Below, one piece after another: positions 1-8,070 of a stretch of DNA of 64,000 bases (within the stretch, counting starts at the first letter, position 1; every line of letters starts with the position of its first letter). A program made the translations under genes and the position numbers. This stretch comes from Pyrinomonadaceae bacterium (GTDB lineage: Bacteria; Acidobacteriota; Blastocatellia; Pyrinomonadales; Pyrinomonadaceae): contig JANQRU010000004.1 in assembly GCA_028284415.1 (NCBI GenBank), forward strand, positions 1,364,001 through 1,428,000, read 5' to 3'. Below the pieces are notes generated by a model that saw only the letters and a program-made list of their open reading frames with translations, made no database searches and was not told where the DNA came from.

Positions 1-1674
1 AATTCGGGATTCAAAGAAAAGATGATTTTGGTCAGACGAAATAGAAATTGGGAAACTACCTGTTTTTTTTGTAATTTGAAACTGATTGCTTCTGTCAATA
101 TTCATTCGCCAAATCTGATAGGCTCCGCTCCGATTAGACATGTAATAAATATATTTACCATCAGGGGAACTTAAAGGAGCAATATTGTTAGAATAAGTGT
201 CAGTTAAATGATGTTTTTCCTGACCATTGACGTCAATTTTCCAAAGATCCCCATCGTCCGTTGAATAAGTTATTTCTTCATTGGATATAAACCTTGCGGT
301 CGATGCTGATGTCAAAACCTTTGTTTTATTAGGATTAATAATGGAAGAAAATGATAATTGAAAGCTGTTTGTTTTTTTTACAGCAAGAAGTTTGTTGCCA
401 ACTTTATCAAGACTTAAATTCATGTAACTAGAAGTCTCTTCACGAAGTTTGGTGGCTTTACCTGTTTTATTCGAAACTCTCCAAATTTCATAAGGTTTTC
501 CAGGTGCGGTACTACCAGCAAAGTACAAATCTTTTCCGGAAGGCGTCAACACCAAACTTTTTATATGGTAAAAAGTTTGTGGAGAAATTTCGGATTCAAC
601 TTTGTTTTGTAAATTAATTTTTACCAGACGAAAATTATTAGTTCCTTCATCTGCTTGTCCGGTGGCATATACGATTGATTGTCCATCTGGAGAGAATTCA
701 GGGGATCTTATTGTTATAGGAAATTTTTTCTCTATAAGTTTTTGTTCATTTTTACCATCAGAATCGGCAATATAAAGATTACAGCTATTGCTGTCATTAT
801 ATTTCACATAGGCAATCATTTTATCGTCGGGTGAAAGCCCAAATTTTCCTTCAACTCGTTCTGTTATGCTTGTAGGTTTTCCGCCAAGCAGGGAAACTTT
901 GTAAAGATTCGCGTAATTACTTCCAATTTGTTTCTTACGAACAAAATAAAGTGAGTTTCCATCATTAGAAAATGACAACTTATAATACTGATGATTGCTC
1001 GGAGGTAAAATTTGTTTTTTTTCAGAGGTCTCAATATTTTGAAGCCAGACACTTATTTTTTCATTGCTTTCGTCTGTATAAGCAAAATATTTGCCATCAG
1101 GAGAGATTGTTGCGGATAGGAATTTGCCTTTTGTTTTGAGAGCTTTGAGGTTTAGCTGTTTGGAGATATTGGTTTGATTATTAGCTAATTGGGAATTTAT
1201 CAAAAAAATGCTGGACACTATCAAAACTGAAACAGCTGTCAATAAAAGAAAGTTTCGCTGTGTAAAAATTTTACTTGAGATAGAGTGATTTAAGAAAAAT
1301 TCTTTTTGATTATTTTCATTTTTTCTGACGGTATGATTGAGAGATTGATATGAAGTAGAAACCTCTGCTATAAAACGATAACCACGACGCGGGACTGTTT
1401 CAATATATCTAGGGTTTTTGGCATCATCTCCCAAGATTTTTCTCAACTGACGAATTGAATAAGTCAAGTTACTATCTTCTACAAAACTATCCTTCCAAAC
1501 TGTATCCATAATTACCTTTTTTTCAACAAGATGACCAGAATTAGTTATCAGTAAAAAAAGCAAATCATAAATTTTAGGAGTGATTGATATAGATTCTCCT
1601 TTGCGAAAGAGCGTCTTTTCCTCAGAATCAAGGATGAATTCATCAAATGTAAAGCTCTTTGTTTTCAGCGACAT
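1..1674 (-). CDS. Winged-helix regulator with TM segment and TolB/WD40-like propeller (3' end outside window)
   Basis: Reading down the minus strand from ATG at 1674, 558 codons stay open to the window edge, so the C-terminus is missing. Residues about 8-100 form an OmpR/CadC-type winged helix (features LVEKKVIMDTVWKD, LTYSIRQLRKILGDD, ETVPRRGYRF). A hydrophobic segment follows near residues 145-165 (FLLLTAVSVLIVSSIFLI). The rest repeats SPDGKYFAYT-like blades (SPDDK, SPDGQ, SPDGK) typical of TolB-like beta-propellers. This one-component, membrane-anchored architecture is abundant in Acidobacteriota. Inferred role: transcription regulator with an extracytoplasmic propeller sensor; ligand and targets unknown. 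The next gene is divergent at 1850, so the 175-bp gap probably holds both promoters. Confidence 0.85.
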   Translation of the reverse strand, partial: MSLKTKSFTFDEFILDSEEKTLFRKGESISITPKIYDLLFLLITNSGHLVEKKVIMDTVWKDSFVEDSNLTYSIRQLRKILGDDAKNPRYIETVPRRGYRFIAEVSTSYQSLNHTVRKNENNQKEFFLNHSISSKIFTQRNFLLLTAVSVLIVSSIFLINSQLANNQTNISKQLNLKALKTKGKFLSATISPDGKYFAYTDESNEKISVWLQNIETSEKKQILPPSNHQYYKLSFSNDGNSLYFVRKKQIGSNYANLYKVSLLGGKPTSITERVEGKFGLSPDDKMIAYVKYNDSNSCNLYIADSDGKNEQKLIEKKFPITIRSPEFSPDGQSIVYATGQADEGTNNFRLVKINLQNKVESEISPQTFYHIKSLVLTPSGKDLYFAGSTAPGKPYEIWRVSNKTGKATKLREETSSYMNLSLDKVGNKLLAVKKTNSFQLSFSSIINPNKTKVLTSASTARFISNEEITYSTDDGDLWKIDVNGQEKHHLTDTYSNNIAPLSSPDGKYIYYMSNRSGAYQIWRMNIDRSNQFQITKKTGSFPISISSDQNHLFFESRI

Positions 1675-1849
1675 ACGCAAACTAGGAAATTTCTAGGAAA
1701 AATCTAGGAAGTAATTTATGACTTAATTATATCAGATAGGAAATAATAGCGAAGTTTTGTAAAAGTCCAAAATATTTTTGATTAATAGTTTTTTGGCACT
1801 TAGATAAATTTAGAGAAAAAAACTTTAACCTTAATACTTCGTTAATACT

Positions 1850-2308
1850 ATGAAAACACAAACCTATTTAAATATTGATGATTTTAAACTTGGAAAATCA
1901 AAAAACCCCAAACATTTAGGGGACGCTGAGATTAAGGAATTACATTTACCACTTCATAGTAATGTCATAGCTCTTTCGACTGAGAAAAGTATGGCAGTAG
2001 GGACACCAAAAAAAACTGGGTATCTAGGATATTTAACTTTTAAGATTGACTTTAGAAAAGAAACCTCTGCGGCTTATCACTTATTAAATAAGTCTAATCG
2101 TGGCTCAATGATACCTAAAATTATTATTACTACTTACCAAAAAGAACATGAAGGACTTCTCAAGTTTATGAATACTTTTATAACTAAGACCAACTTCATC
2201 ATAATGAAATCTCAAGTTAATAATACTTGGGAAGTGGCGGTTGAGTTTGACAGTATTCAAAAAATTAATCTTTTTCCTGTAATAAAACCCGGAGGGAATA
2301 CTAACTGA
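1850..2308 (+). CDS. Hypothetical protein, 152 aa
   Basis: Unrecognised. No signal peptide or membrane segment. The sequence alternates beta-strand-like stretches (LGYLTFKIDF, PKIIITTYQ, TWEVAVEFDSI), and the pattern 'strand, AAYHLL, PKIIITT, long hairpin, E-V-EFDSI' loosely recalls the Hcp-like barrel fold, but no diagnostic motif is seen, so this is only a suggestion. It is divergent from the winged-helix/propeller regulator, which may control it. AT-rich with no clear Shine-Dalgarno before the ATG (AATACTATG). It ends with TGA, showing that TGA works as a stop here. Confidence 0.55.
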   Translation: MKTQTYLNIDDFKLGKSKNPKHLGDAEIKELHLPLHSNVIALSTEKSMAVGTPKKTGYLGYLTFKIDFRKETSAAYHLLNKSNRGSMIPKIIITTYQKEHEGLLKFMNTFITKTNFIIMKSQVNNTWEVAVEFDSIQKINLFPVIKPGGNTN

Positions 2309-2445
2309 AGACTGATTTTTGGACAAAGTTTCTTAATTAATTATCAGCCGTACTTAACATAATTTTTATTAGTAAATTTGTTTGCAGACATTGCAGAGAA
2401 GTTAGGATTTATAATGATTTCACCAAACCTCTTTTCATATACACC

Positions 2446-2569
2446 TCATAAATCCTCAAAAAATAGTTAATATCTATCCTTTCAAAGTGGCAAACAACTG
2501 ACCACTAACAACTAACTACGAATAAATATTTAGGCACTATCATTTAATCGGAATTTGCGGGACGGCGAT
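2446..2569 (+). pseudogene. Decayed copy of the mpl upstream region and first codons
   Basis: This stretch is repeated nearly unchanged at 3002-3126, 556 bp downstream, where it covers the mpl upstream sequence plus about its first 13 codons. In this copy the mpl ATG is replaced by AGG and coding similarity stops after about 12 codons (CATTTAATCGGAATTTGCGG is shared with one change). Two direct repeats therefore flank the small gene at 2613-2939. Either a local duplication was followed by decay, or a segment inserted with duplication of its target. Confidence 0.75.
2496..2516. repeat. Tandem heptamer array (3 units)
   Basis: Three degenerate 7-bp units in a row: AACTGAC, CACTAAC, AACTAAC. 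The same unit family recurs at 3052-3079, and similar heptamer arrays lie at 26625-26680 and 32331-32402. They resemble the short tandemly repeated repetitive sequences known from cyanobacteria. Confidence 0.6.
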
Positions 2570-2612
2570 TGTCAAAGATGGTGTAATAAAGTAACTTTGC
2601 TATAATTATTTT

Positions 2613-2939
2613 ATGAACTTTGTTGACACGTTTTCATTAATGTTGCACGCAAAAGTTTCAGAAAAAATGCTTTCTGATGAGGTGAAAGTGCTACAGAAAG
2701 CTAAAGAGAACCTTGAGCGTTGGCTAAAAAGTGAAAGCTTTGTTGGAAGCGAGAAAAACGCTTTACTTGAATGGAAAGAAATTCTTGAAAAATCATCGCC
2801 GGAAGAAATCAGAAAAATTATTACTCAAGATAATGATGAAGGACAAAGACTTCGTTCTTCATCACCTTTTGCAGGGGTTTTAGGCGAAGAAGAAAGGGAA
2901 ATAATTTGGAGCAAATGTGCGAAAATCAGACCTGTTTAA
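2613..2939 (+). CDS. Hypothetical protein, 108 aa
   Basis: Unrecognised small, charged, mostly helical protein without signal or membrane segment. A helical middle (SDEVKVLQKAKENLERWLK) precedes EWKEILEKSSPEEIRKII. It sits exactly between the two direct copies of the mpl 5' region, so it may have arrived with, or been left by, the event that duplicated that region. No strong ribosome-binding site is visible before the ATG. Composition resembles coding sequence and the frame is open, so expression is plausible. Confidence 0.5.
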   Translation: MNFVDTFSLMLHAKVSEKMLSDEVKVLQKAKENLERWLKSESFVGSEKNALLEWKEILEKSSPEEIRKIITQDNDEGQRLRSSSPFAGVLGEEEREIIWSKCAKIRPV

Positions 2940-3051
2940 ATTGATTGAAGAAATAAATAAAATCTCATCAAAAGAAAAAACTCCAAATTACCTTACGCAT
3001 TTCATAAATTCTCAAAAAATAGTTAATATTTATCCTTTCAAAGTGGAAGAT

Positions 3052-3079
3052 AACTAACCACTAACAACAGACAACTGAC
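3052..3079. repeat. Tandem heptamer array (4 units)
   Basis: Four degenerate units in exact 7-bp phase (AACTAAC, CACTAAC, AACAGAC, AACTGAC) immediately upstream of the mpl start, occupying the place where a ribosome-binding site would be expected. Confidence 0.6.
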
Positions 3080-3088
3080 TATTTTTAT

Positions 3089-4501
3089 ATGCATTATCAT
3101 TTAATCGGAATATGCGGGACGGCGATGGGGTCGTTGGCGGGGATGTTGCAGGCACAGGGACACAAGGTTACTGGTTCGGATCAGAATGTTTATCCGCCGA
3201 TGTCAACGCAGCTTGAGAGTCTTGGAATTGAGCTTATGCAGGGATATAAGCCTGAAAATCTTGATGTTAACGCGGATAGGATTATTGTTGGGAATACGAT
3301 TTCGCGTGGGAACGAAGAGCTTGAAGCGTTGCTTAATCGCAAGTTGCCATATTATTCGCAGGCGGAAACTGTAAAAAGGGAATTTATACGTGGGCGGAAA
3401 TCCTTGGTTGTTGCAGGGACGCACGGGAAGACTACGACGACGAGTATTGCGACTTGGGTTGCGGAAGTTGGTGGTTTGAACCCTACGTTTTTGGTTGGTG
3501 GCGTTGTGCAGAATTTTGGGGCAAGTTTTCGTGTTACGGATAGCGATTATTTTGTCATTGAAGGCGATGAATATGACACGGCTTATTTTGATAAAAAGCC
3601 GAAGTTTATGCATTATTTGCCCGAAATCGCCATCATTAACAACATCGAATTTGATCATGCAGATATTTACAGGGATTTGCAAGATATAAAGTTTCAGTTC
3701 TCACGTTTGATGAATCTTGTTCCCGGAAATGGACGTTTGATTGTCGGAATAGATTCGCCAGTTGCACAGGAAGTTTTAGACGAGATGGGTGGCAAAATTC
3801 ATACGAACGTTGAGACTTTCGGAACAAAAGATGGTGCGAAATGGCAGGCTCGTTACATTGATGTTTCTGGCGATCTGATGCGTTTTACGGTCTTCAAAGA
3901 AGGTACGAAATGGGGCGAATTTGAAACGACCCTGATCGGTGAATTTAATGTCCGAAATTGTTTGGCAGTAATAATTGCGGCAGATGCTTGGGGAATTTCA
4001 CAGGAGAAAATTCAGGAAGCCTTGCGAACATTTAAGTCTGTCAAAAGGCGAGTTGAAATTCGCGGTATTGAACGCGGCGTAACGGTAATTGATGATTTTG
4101 CACATCATCCGACCGCTGTGGAAGAAACTTTGAAAGCTTTAAAGCAAAAATATGAAGATGGGCGGTTGGTCGCCGTGTTTGAACCGCGTTCGTGGTCTTC
4201 GCGTCTGGCAGTTTTTCAAGAGCAATATGAAAAAGCCTTTGCTTATGCGGACTATGTAATCATCGCAGGTGTTTACGACACTTCAAAAGCAAGCGAACTC
4301 GGTAAGGTTCTAGATACAAACGAGCTTGTTGAACAAATAAATCTACAAGGAAAACCTGCTTTTGCATTAAAAGATGCGGATGTGATTGTTGAACATCTCA
4401 CACCCGAAATGAAAAAGGGTGATGTCATCGCCGTTATGTCCAATGGAGGATTCGGCGATATTCACAATAAGCTTTTAGACGTACTTAGAACGAGCGAGTA
4501 G
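3089..4501 (+). CDS. mpl: UDP-N-acetylmuramate:L-alanyl-gamma-D-glutamyl-meso-diaminopimelate ligase
   Basis: Mur-ligase family enzyme of peptidoglycan recycling: it joins the recovered tripeptide to UDP-MurNAc with ATP in the cytoplasm. The N-terminal Rossmann-like region starts HLIGICGTAMGSLAGML, as in Mpl rather than MurC. The ATP P-loop GTHGKTTTTS lies at residues 110-119, the central domain carries EGDEYDTAYFD, and the C-terminal domain carries DDFAHHPTAV and FEPRSWSSR. At 470 aa it has family length. The start is fixed by homology of MHYHLIGICGT; no good Shine-Dalgarno is visible because a heptamer array lies just upstream. Its 5' region is duplicated at 2446-2569. Confidence 0.93.
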   Translation: MHYHLIGICGTAMGSLAGMLQAQGHKVTGSDQNVYPPMSTQLESLGIELMQGYKPENLDVNADRIIVGNTISRGNEELEALLNRKLPYYSQAETVKREFIRGRKSLVVAGTHGKTTTTSIATWVAEVGGLNPTFLVGGVVQNFGASFRVTDSDYFVIEGDEYDTAYFDKKPKFMHYLPEIAIINNIEFDHADIYRDLQDIKFQFSRLMNLVPGNGRLIVGIDSPVAQEVLDEMGGKIHTNVETFGTKDGAKWQARYIDVSGDLMRFTVFKEGTKWGEFETTLIGEFNVRNCLAVIIAADAWGISQEKIQEALRTFKSVKRRVEIRGIERGVTVIDDFAHHPTAVEETLKALKQKYEDGRLVAVFEPRSWSSRLAVFQEQYEKAFAYADYVIIAGVYDTSKASELGKVLDTNELVEQINLQGKPAFALKDADVIVEHLTPEMKKGDVIAVMSNGGFGDIHNKLLDVLRTSE

Positions 4502-4537
4502 AAAAACAGGAAGAGTTTAGCCGAAACAAGCGGCTCA

Positions 4538-4726
4538 TTAGCTCAAATTAGTTTTATCAAAAACATCGGTCACGCGATATTGTTTTACCTCTAGACTCTT
4601 TTTTGTATCTTTTGAAGACTTGATTGTAACGGGAATCTTCAATCTCACAACCTTCTCCAAATTCTTAGATGTTGGTGCAAGACTTTTGAATTTATAAGTT
4701 GTAACTATTGTTGTGTCTTTAACCAT
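4538..4726 (-). pseudogene. RibA-derived relic: N- and C-termini joined, catalytic core deleted
   Basis: A 62-codon open frame. Residues 1-33 (MVKDTTIVTTYKF...NLEKVV) match the N-terminus of the ribA product encoded at 6583-7239 ([13 protein letters not shown]...TVEKVA). Residues about 32-62 (IPVTIKSSKDTKKSLEVKQ) match RibA's C-terminus ([19 protein letters not shown]). About 155 residues, including the zinc site and catalytic region, are absent. In ribA the two junction sites read ARLPTEF and ERVPIEF with similar DNA, so recombination between them explains the deletion. A Shine-Dalgarno (AAAGGAG) precedes the ATG, so the relic may still be translated. It cannot be a cyclohydrolase. Confidence 0.7.
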
Positions 4727-4998
4727 ATTATCTCCTTTGTGTGCATATAATTTTTACGCACATAGATTGGATGCTAATAATGTGTTCGCGGTCATATCAA
4801 AAATGTAAATTTTTGTAATGAAGAAAATAGTTCAAGTAGCAATCATTTACTCTTGAATGTTTTGAGGGTTAAAAAGAGGTTTTCGTCATTTAGATACAAG
4901 AAAGACACTAAAGACTAGGTTCGCAAAATGTGGGTATTACGGAGAAAGACTGTTTGTAATACTCTTTTTCTTTAAAGTTTTTCACATAGAATTTCTAT

Positions 4999-5973
4999 AT
5001 GAAAAATCCACCAAAATATTTTCTTACATCTCTTCTTACATTTTTCCTCGGGGCAGTATTCGTTTTCGGGTGGTATTTTGAATTTACACCCAAAAATCGA
5101 ATAAACAAGCCGGAGATAAACAACAGGCTCAGCTCAAAATCTACAAAAACTAAGGTAAAATCTAAACCTCAAATTGAAATTTATGCAGATGAAAACGATT
5201 CTGAAGAGAAATCACTTATTTCGCTTAAGGATTTCTGGATAAAAGATAGAAGGTTTTCATATAAGGGCTACACAATAACGAAAAAATGTTATGAAGACTA
5301 CATATCTGACGATGAAAGATGCAAATTACGTTTGATTAAAAAGGGTAAAATTATTCAAGAGTTTATTAATTATGATGAAACTAGATTAGAGTATGGACTT
5401 TTTAATTTTCTGGGTAAAAAAGATAAACAGCTTGTAATGTATAGAAGCGAAGGTGGTTCTTGTTCAGTTTATAATTATCTAATTTATGATTTAGAGCCGA
5501 GCCCTCGTTTAATATATGATTCAAGAAAGTATCAAAAAGACAAATGGTATATTAATTTTGAACTCATCCCGATAGATATTGATAAAGACGGAGTATTCGA
5601 ATTCACACAAGCAATACATACATTTGATTTCTTTCACGCTAGTCACGCTACCTCTGTTTATCCAATCGCAGTATTTGCTTATGACAAAAAATCGAAAAAA
5701 TATAAATTTTCTAACAGGAAGTTTTCTAAGTTTATAATTAATGAATTAAAAAAGGATTCAGACTGGTTAAATAAAAGGAATGTTGAAGCTGGAAGTATAG
5801 AAGAGAAATACATCATAAGAAATATCTTCTTAAATTTGATTTATGTTGGTAAAAAGCAAGAAGGCTGGGACTTTTTTGAAGCAAATTATGATTTTGAAGA
5901 CAAAAAAGAATTTACCAATGACTTAAGGAAAGAACTCAAGACATGTCCTTTTTATAAAATGCTGTATCAATAA
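4999..5973 (+). CDS. Hypothetical membrane-anchored protein, 324 aa
   Basis: Unrecognised. Residues 8-28 (FLTSLLTFFLGAVFVFGWYF) form an uncleaved signal anchor or signal peptide, so most of the chain is probably outside the cytoplasm. It has several Cys residues (CYEDYISDDERC, SCSVYNY) that could form disulfides, and a DIDKDGVFEF acidic loop that looks like a calcium-binding-style turn. The last ~65 residues (EEKYIIRN...LIYVGKKQEGWDFF) have a decayed relative at 16057-16257. It converges on the SelL-like gene, which ends 7 bp away. Confidence 0.6.
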   Translation: MKNPPKYFLTSLLTFFLGAVFVFGWYFEFTPKNRINKPEINNRLSSKSTKTKVKSKPQIEIYADENDSEEKSLISLKDFWIKDRRFSYKGYTITKKCYEDYISDDERCKLRLIKKGKIIQEFINYDETRLEYGLFNFLGKKDKQLVMYRSEGGSCSVYNYLIYDLEPSPRLIYDSRKYQKDKWYINFELIPIDIDKDGVFEFTQAIHTFDFFHASHATSVYPIAVFAYDKKSKKYKFSNRKFSKFIINELKKDSDWLNKRNVEAGSIEEKYIIRNIFLNLIYVGKKQEGWDFFEANYDFEDKKEFTNDLRKELKTCPFYKMLYQ

Positions 5974-5980
5974 AACAAGG

Positions 5981-6493
5981 TTAATTTATCTCACAAACTA
6001 TTTCCTCATAATTTGGAACGTCAGAGGCGGTTTTGTTTACGAATGAGTCTAAGACTTCGCCTTTGTGAATTAAAAATGTGCCGGGCATTTGGAATGGGTC
6101 GCCGACCGGTTTTCCGACTCCATGTGAAATTGCTCCGAAGCCACGTGCGAAGTTTTTTAAGCCAAAAAGTGCGTTGAAGCCGCCGCGTTTTAAGCCGAAG
6201 GCTTTGTAGAGTTCTTTATTGGGACTGCTGAAATGCGGTAGGTCTTTGACGCCGTATTTAGCGAAGAATTTTTCTGCTTGATCTTGATTTGCCATAGTTA
6301 CGAACGCCAACTGCGTTCCGTTTGCCGTTAAGTTTTCGCGTATTTTCGCAATGTCTGAAGCGGCTTCTCTAGCAAACGTTCAGCCGAAATGTCGTAAGAA
6401 AATCAGCAAAACAGGCGATTGATTGCTTAACTCTAGCAAGCTTTCGCCTGTTTGTGATTTATATTTTTGTAGAATTTCTTTAGAAATTTGCAT
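5981..6493 (-). CDS. SelL-related thioredoxin-fold redox protein with in-frame UGA (candidate selenoprotein)
   Basis: From ATG at 6493 the frame is open to 5981 except for one TGA at 6380-6382, codon 38. It falls in FLRHFG-[TGA]-TFAREA; in AhpC/TSA-type SelL-related proteins this position is the redox Cys of FLRHFGCTF. Downstream family hallmarks are intact: YGVKDLPHFSSPNKELYKAF, LKRGG, GDPFQMPGTFLIHKGEVLDSF. The second Cys of CxxC is Ala. Total 170 residues including Sec, the usual family length. A hairpin follows the UGA (6357-6367). Inferred: a cytosolic selenocysteine-dependent redox enzyme. Alternatives: a recent nonsense mutation or a sequencing error. The downstream frame alone would start at an internal ATG and lack the active site. 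Confidence 0.75.
6357..6382 (-). other. UGA codon 38 with candidate bacterial SECIS hairpin
   Basis: UGA occupies 6382-6380 on the minus strand. After 12 nt comes GAAG-CCG-CUUC (6367-6357); opening one pair gives a 5-nt loop that begins with G. UUUGC before and GCGAAA after could form a lower stem. Bacterial SECIS elements are short hairpins inside the coding region shortly after UGA with G at the loop start. The fit is plausible, not diagnostic. Confidence 0.4.
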
Positions 6494-6544
6494 AATTTAG
6501 AACCATTTACAGTAGCAAATAGTTTTAGTTTGATTTTAAAAGTT

Positions 6545-6569
6545 AAACTGCCCGCTATTGCAGGCAGTT
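6545..6569 (-). terminator. Terminator after ribA
   Basis: AACTGCC and GGCAGTT form a 7-bp stem around an 11-nt loop, followed on the minus strand by TTAACTTTT. It lies just past the ribA stop. Confidence 0.55.
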
Positions 6570-6582
6570 CTGACGCATTCGA

Positions 6583-7239
6583 TTAGCTTACCAAATTCAA
6601 AATATGTCCCATCTGGAATTTTTTGACACTCAGATAATTCTCGGTATCTTCCGAAGGTTCAAATTCGATTGGGACACGCTCGATTATTTCCAACCCGCCA
6701 TCTTTGATTGCTTGAATCTTTTCAGGGTTATTAGACATAAACTTAACTCTCTTGAGTCCTAAATCTTTCAAAATTTCAACGCATTGACCGTATTCCCTTA
6801 AATCAACTTCTAAGCCTAATCTTTCGTTTGCCTCGATCGTATCAGCACCTTCATCTTGCAAAGCATAGGCTTTAATCTTGTTCAAAATGCCGATCCCGCG
6901 ACCTTCTTGATGTTGGTAAACGACAGCACCGCGACCTTCTTTAGCAATAGTTTCCATCGCATGTTGAAGTTGTGGTCCACAATCGCACTTGGTCGAATGA
7001 AAAACATCTCCTGTCAGACACTGTGAATGAATTCGCACGGGTGCGGCAACATTCTCATTCAAATCGCCTTTGTAAACACAAACGAATTCTTCATCGCTGA
7101 TTAAAGATTTATATCCAGCAATGCGAAATTCGCCGAATTCCGTTGGTAAACGGGCATCTGCTACTTTTTCGACTGTTTTTGATTCTGGATAAAAATGTGT
7201 GAATTTATACGTAGTTACTTTGGTTGTTTCCTTGATCAT
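6583..7239 (-). CDS. ribA: GTP cyclohydrolase II
   Basis: First step of riboflavin synthesis: opens GTP to 2,5-diamino-6-ribosylamino-pyrimidinone 5'-phosphate. Zinc ligands are C74, C85 and C87 ([20 protein letters not shown]); the catalytic region carries [15 protein letters not shown] and the C-terminal half [15 protein letters not shown]. It is a stand-alone RibA (218 aa) with no RibB domain. The start is ATG at 7239, 4 bases after a strong AAGGGGAG; an upstream in-frame ATG at 7275 would add 12 residues and ignore this site. The N-terminal ~35 residues precede the catalytic core. A deleted paralogue lies at 4538-4726. Confidence 0.93.
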   Translation of the reverse strand: MIKETTKVTTYKFTHFYPESKTVEKVADARLPTEFGEFRIAGYKSLISDEEFVCVYKGDLNENVAAPVRIHSQCLTGDVFHSTKCDCGPQLQHAMETIAKEGRGAVVYQHQEGRGIGILNKIKAYALQDEGADTIEANERLGLEVDLREYGQCVEILKDLGLKRVKFMSNNPEKIQAIKDGGLEIIERVPIEFEPSEDTENYLSVKKFQMGHILNLVS

Positions 7240-7652
7240 ATTTCTCCCCTTGTCCGTAAATAAGTTTGTTATCAATATGTTATTCGCAAATTTCTAATCT
7301 TTAGATGCAAACAACACATTATTTTTATTATTAAAAATTTTATTTATATTCCGCAAATGATTCTAATAAATTGTAAATAACTTGCTAAAAGTTGAAAATA
7401 TATGCATACTTACTGAAGTTTTGCTCTCAGTGTTCTCAGGTAGATGCGTCCGTAACTTATAAGACAAGCGACAGCTTATTTCGGTTAGAGAGTTTAGTAG
7501 ATAGTTTTTGAAGCAGTTTTAATAGAATTTTTAGATTAGGCAATGTCGCGTCTTTAGGTTTAAGAAAGCATATTTGAAAATAGCTCTTTTCCTAACCAAT
7601 ACCAGCCTTTTCTTGCTTCCTTTTCAAGAATTTTTTTAGAGATATAAAGATA
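7240..7652. other. 413-bp divergent intergenic region
   Basis: Contains the ribA promoter on one side and a long, AT-rich leader for the RNA-binding protein on the other. No ORF with coding character and no recognisable FMN riboswitch was seen. Long 5' leaders are common for cold-induced RNA-binding protein genes, but no specific thermosensor could be identified by eye. Confidence 0.4.
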
Positions 7653-7970
7653 ATGAATAATAAGTTATATGTAGGAAACTTGTCTTTTCATCTGACAAGT
7701 GAAGATTTAGGTGATTTTTTCACACAAGCAGGAACAGTTGAGTCCGCAAAGGTAATTGAAGATCGTGATACAGGACGTTCGCGCGGTTTTGGTTTTGTAG
7801 AGATGTCTTCTGAAGACGAAGCTACGGCGGCAATCGAGCAGCTTAATGGTGAAGATTTCGAAGGTCGCAACATTGTTGTAAACGCAGCACGTCCAAGAGA
7901 AGAAAGAGGCGGTAGTGGTGGAAATCGCAATCGTGGCAGAGGACACGGTGGTGGATATAACCGCTGGTAA
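7653..7970 (+). CDS. RRM-type RNA-binding protein
   Basis: A single RNA recognition motif fills residues 3-80: RNP2 is LYVGNL (5-10) and RNP1 is RGFGFVEM (44-51), with the aromatic residues that stack on RNA. A short Gly/Arg-rich tail follows (RGGSGGNRNRGRGHGGG). This matches the small glycine-rich RNA-binding proteins of cyanobacteria and other bacteria, often cold-induced RNA chaperones. 105 aa is family length. It stands alone with a long leader upstream; the 3' neighbour is convergent. Confidence 0.92.
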   Translation: MNNKLYVGNLSFHLTSEDLGDFFTQAGTVESAKVIEDRDTGRSRGFGFVEMSSEDEATAAIEQLNGEDFEGRNIVVNAARPREERGGSGGNRNRGRGHGGGYNRW

Positions 7971-8070
7971 GTTTTTTTAAGTTTTAAGTAAAAAGTGGTG
8001 AGCAATGGGCAGATAAATGCTTTTGTTCGCCGCTTTTGTATTTAAATTAAAGTTTACAGGCTTATAATGG

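Noticed and set aside
1850-2308. Hcp-like secretion tube protein
   Set aside because: Only the strand pattern fits; no T6SS or contractile-injection gene is nearby and no family motif is visible.
3203-3682. Long minus-strand frame inside mpl, and similar frames opposite purL, katG, htrA and the WGR gene
   Set aside because: They lie antisense to strongly conserved genes, show no domain features and are low-stop shadows of the coding strand.
7240-7652. FMN riboswitch upstream of ribA
   Set aside because: The conserved FMN-riboswitch core was not found on the ribA side; the ribosome-binding site abuts the ATG with a short AT-rich leader.
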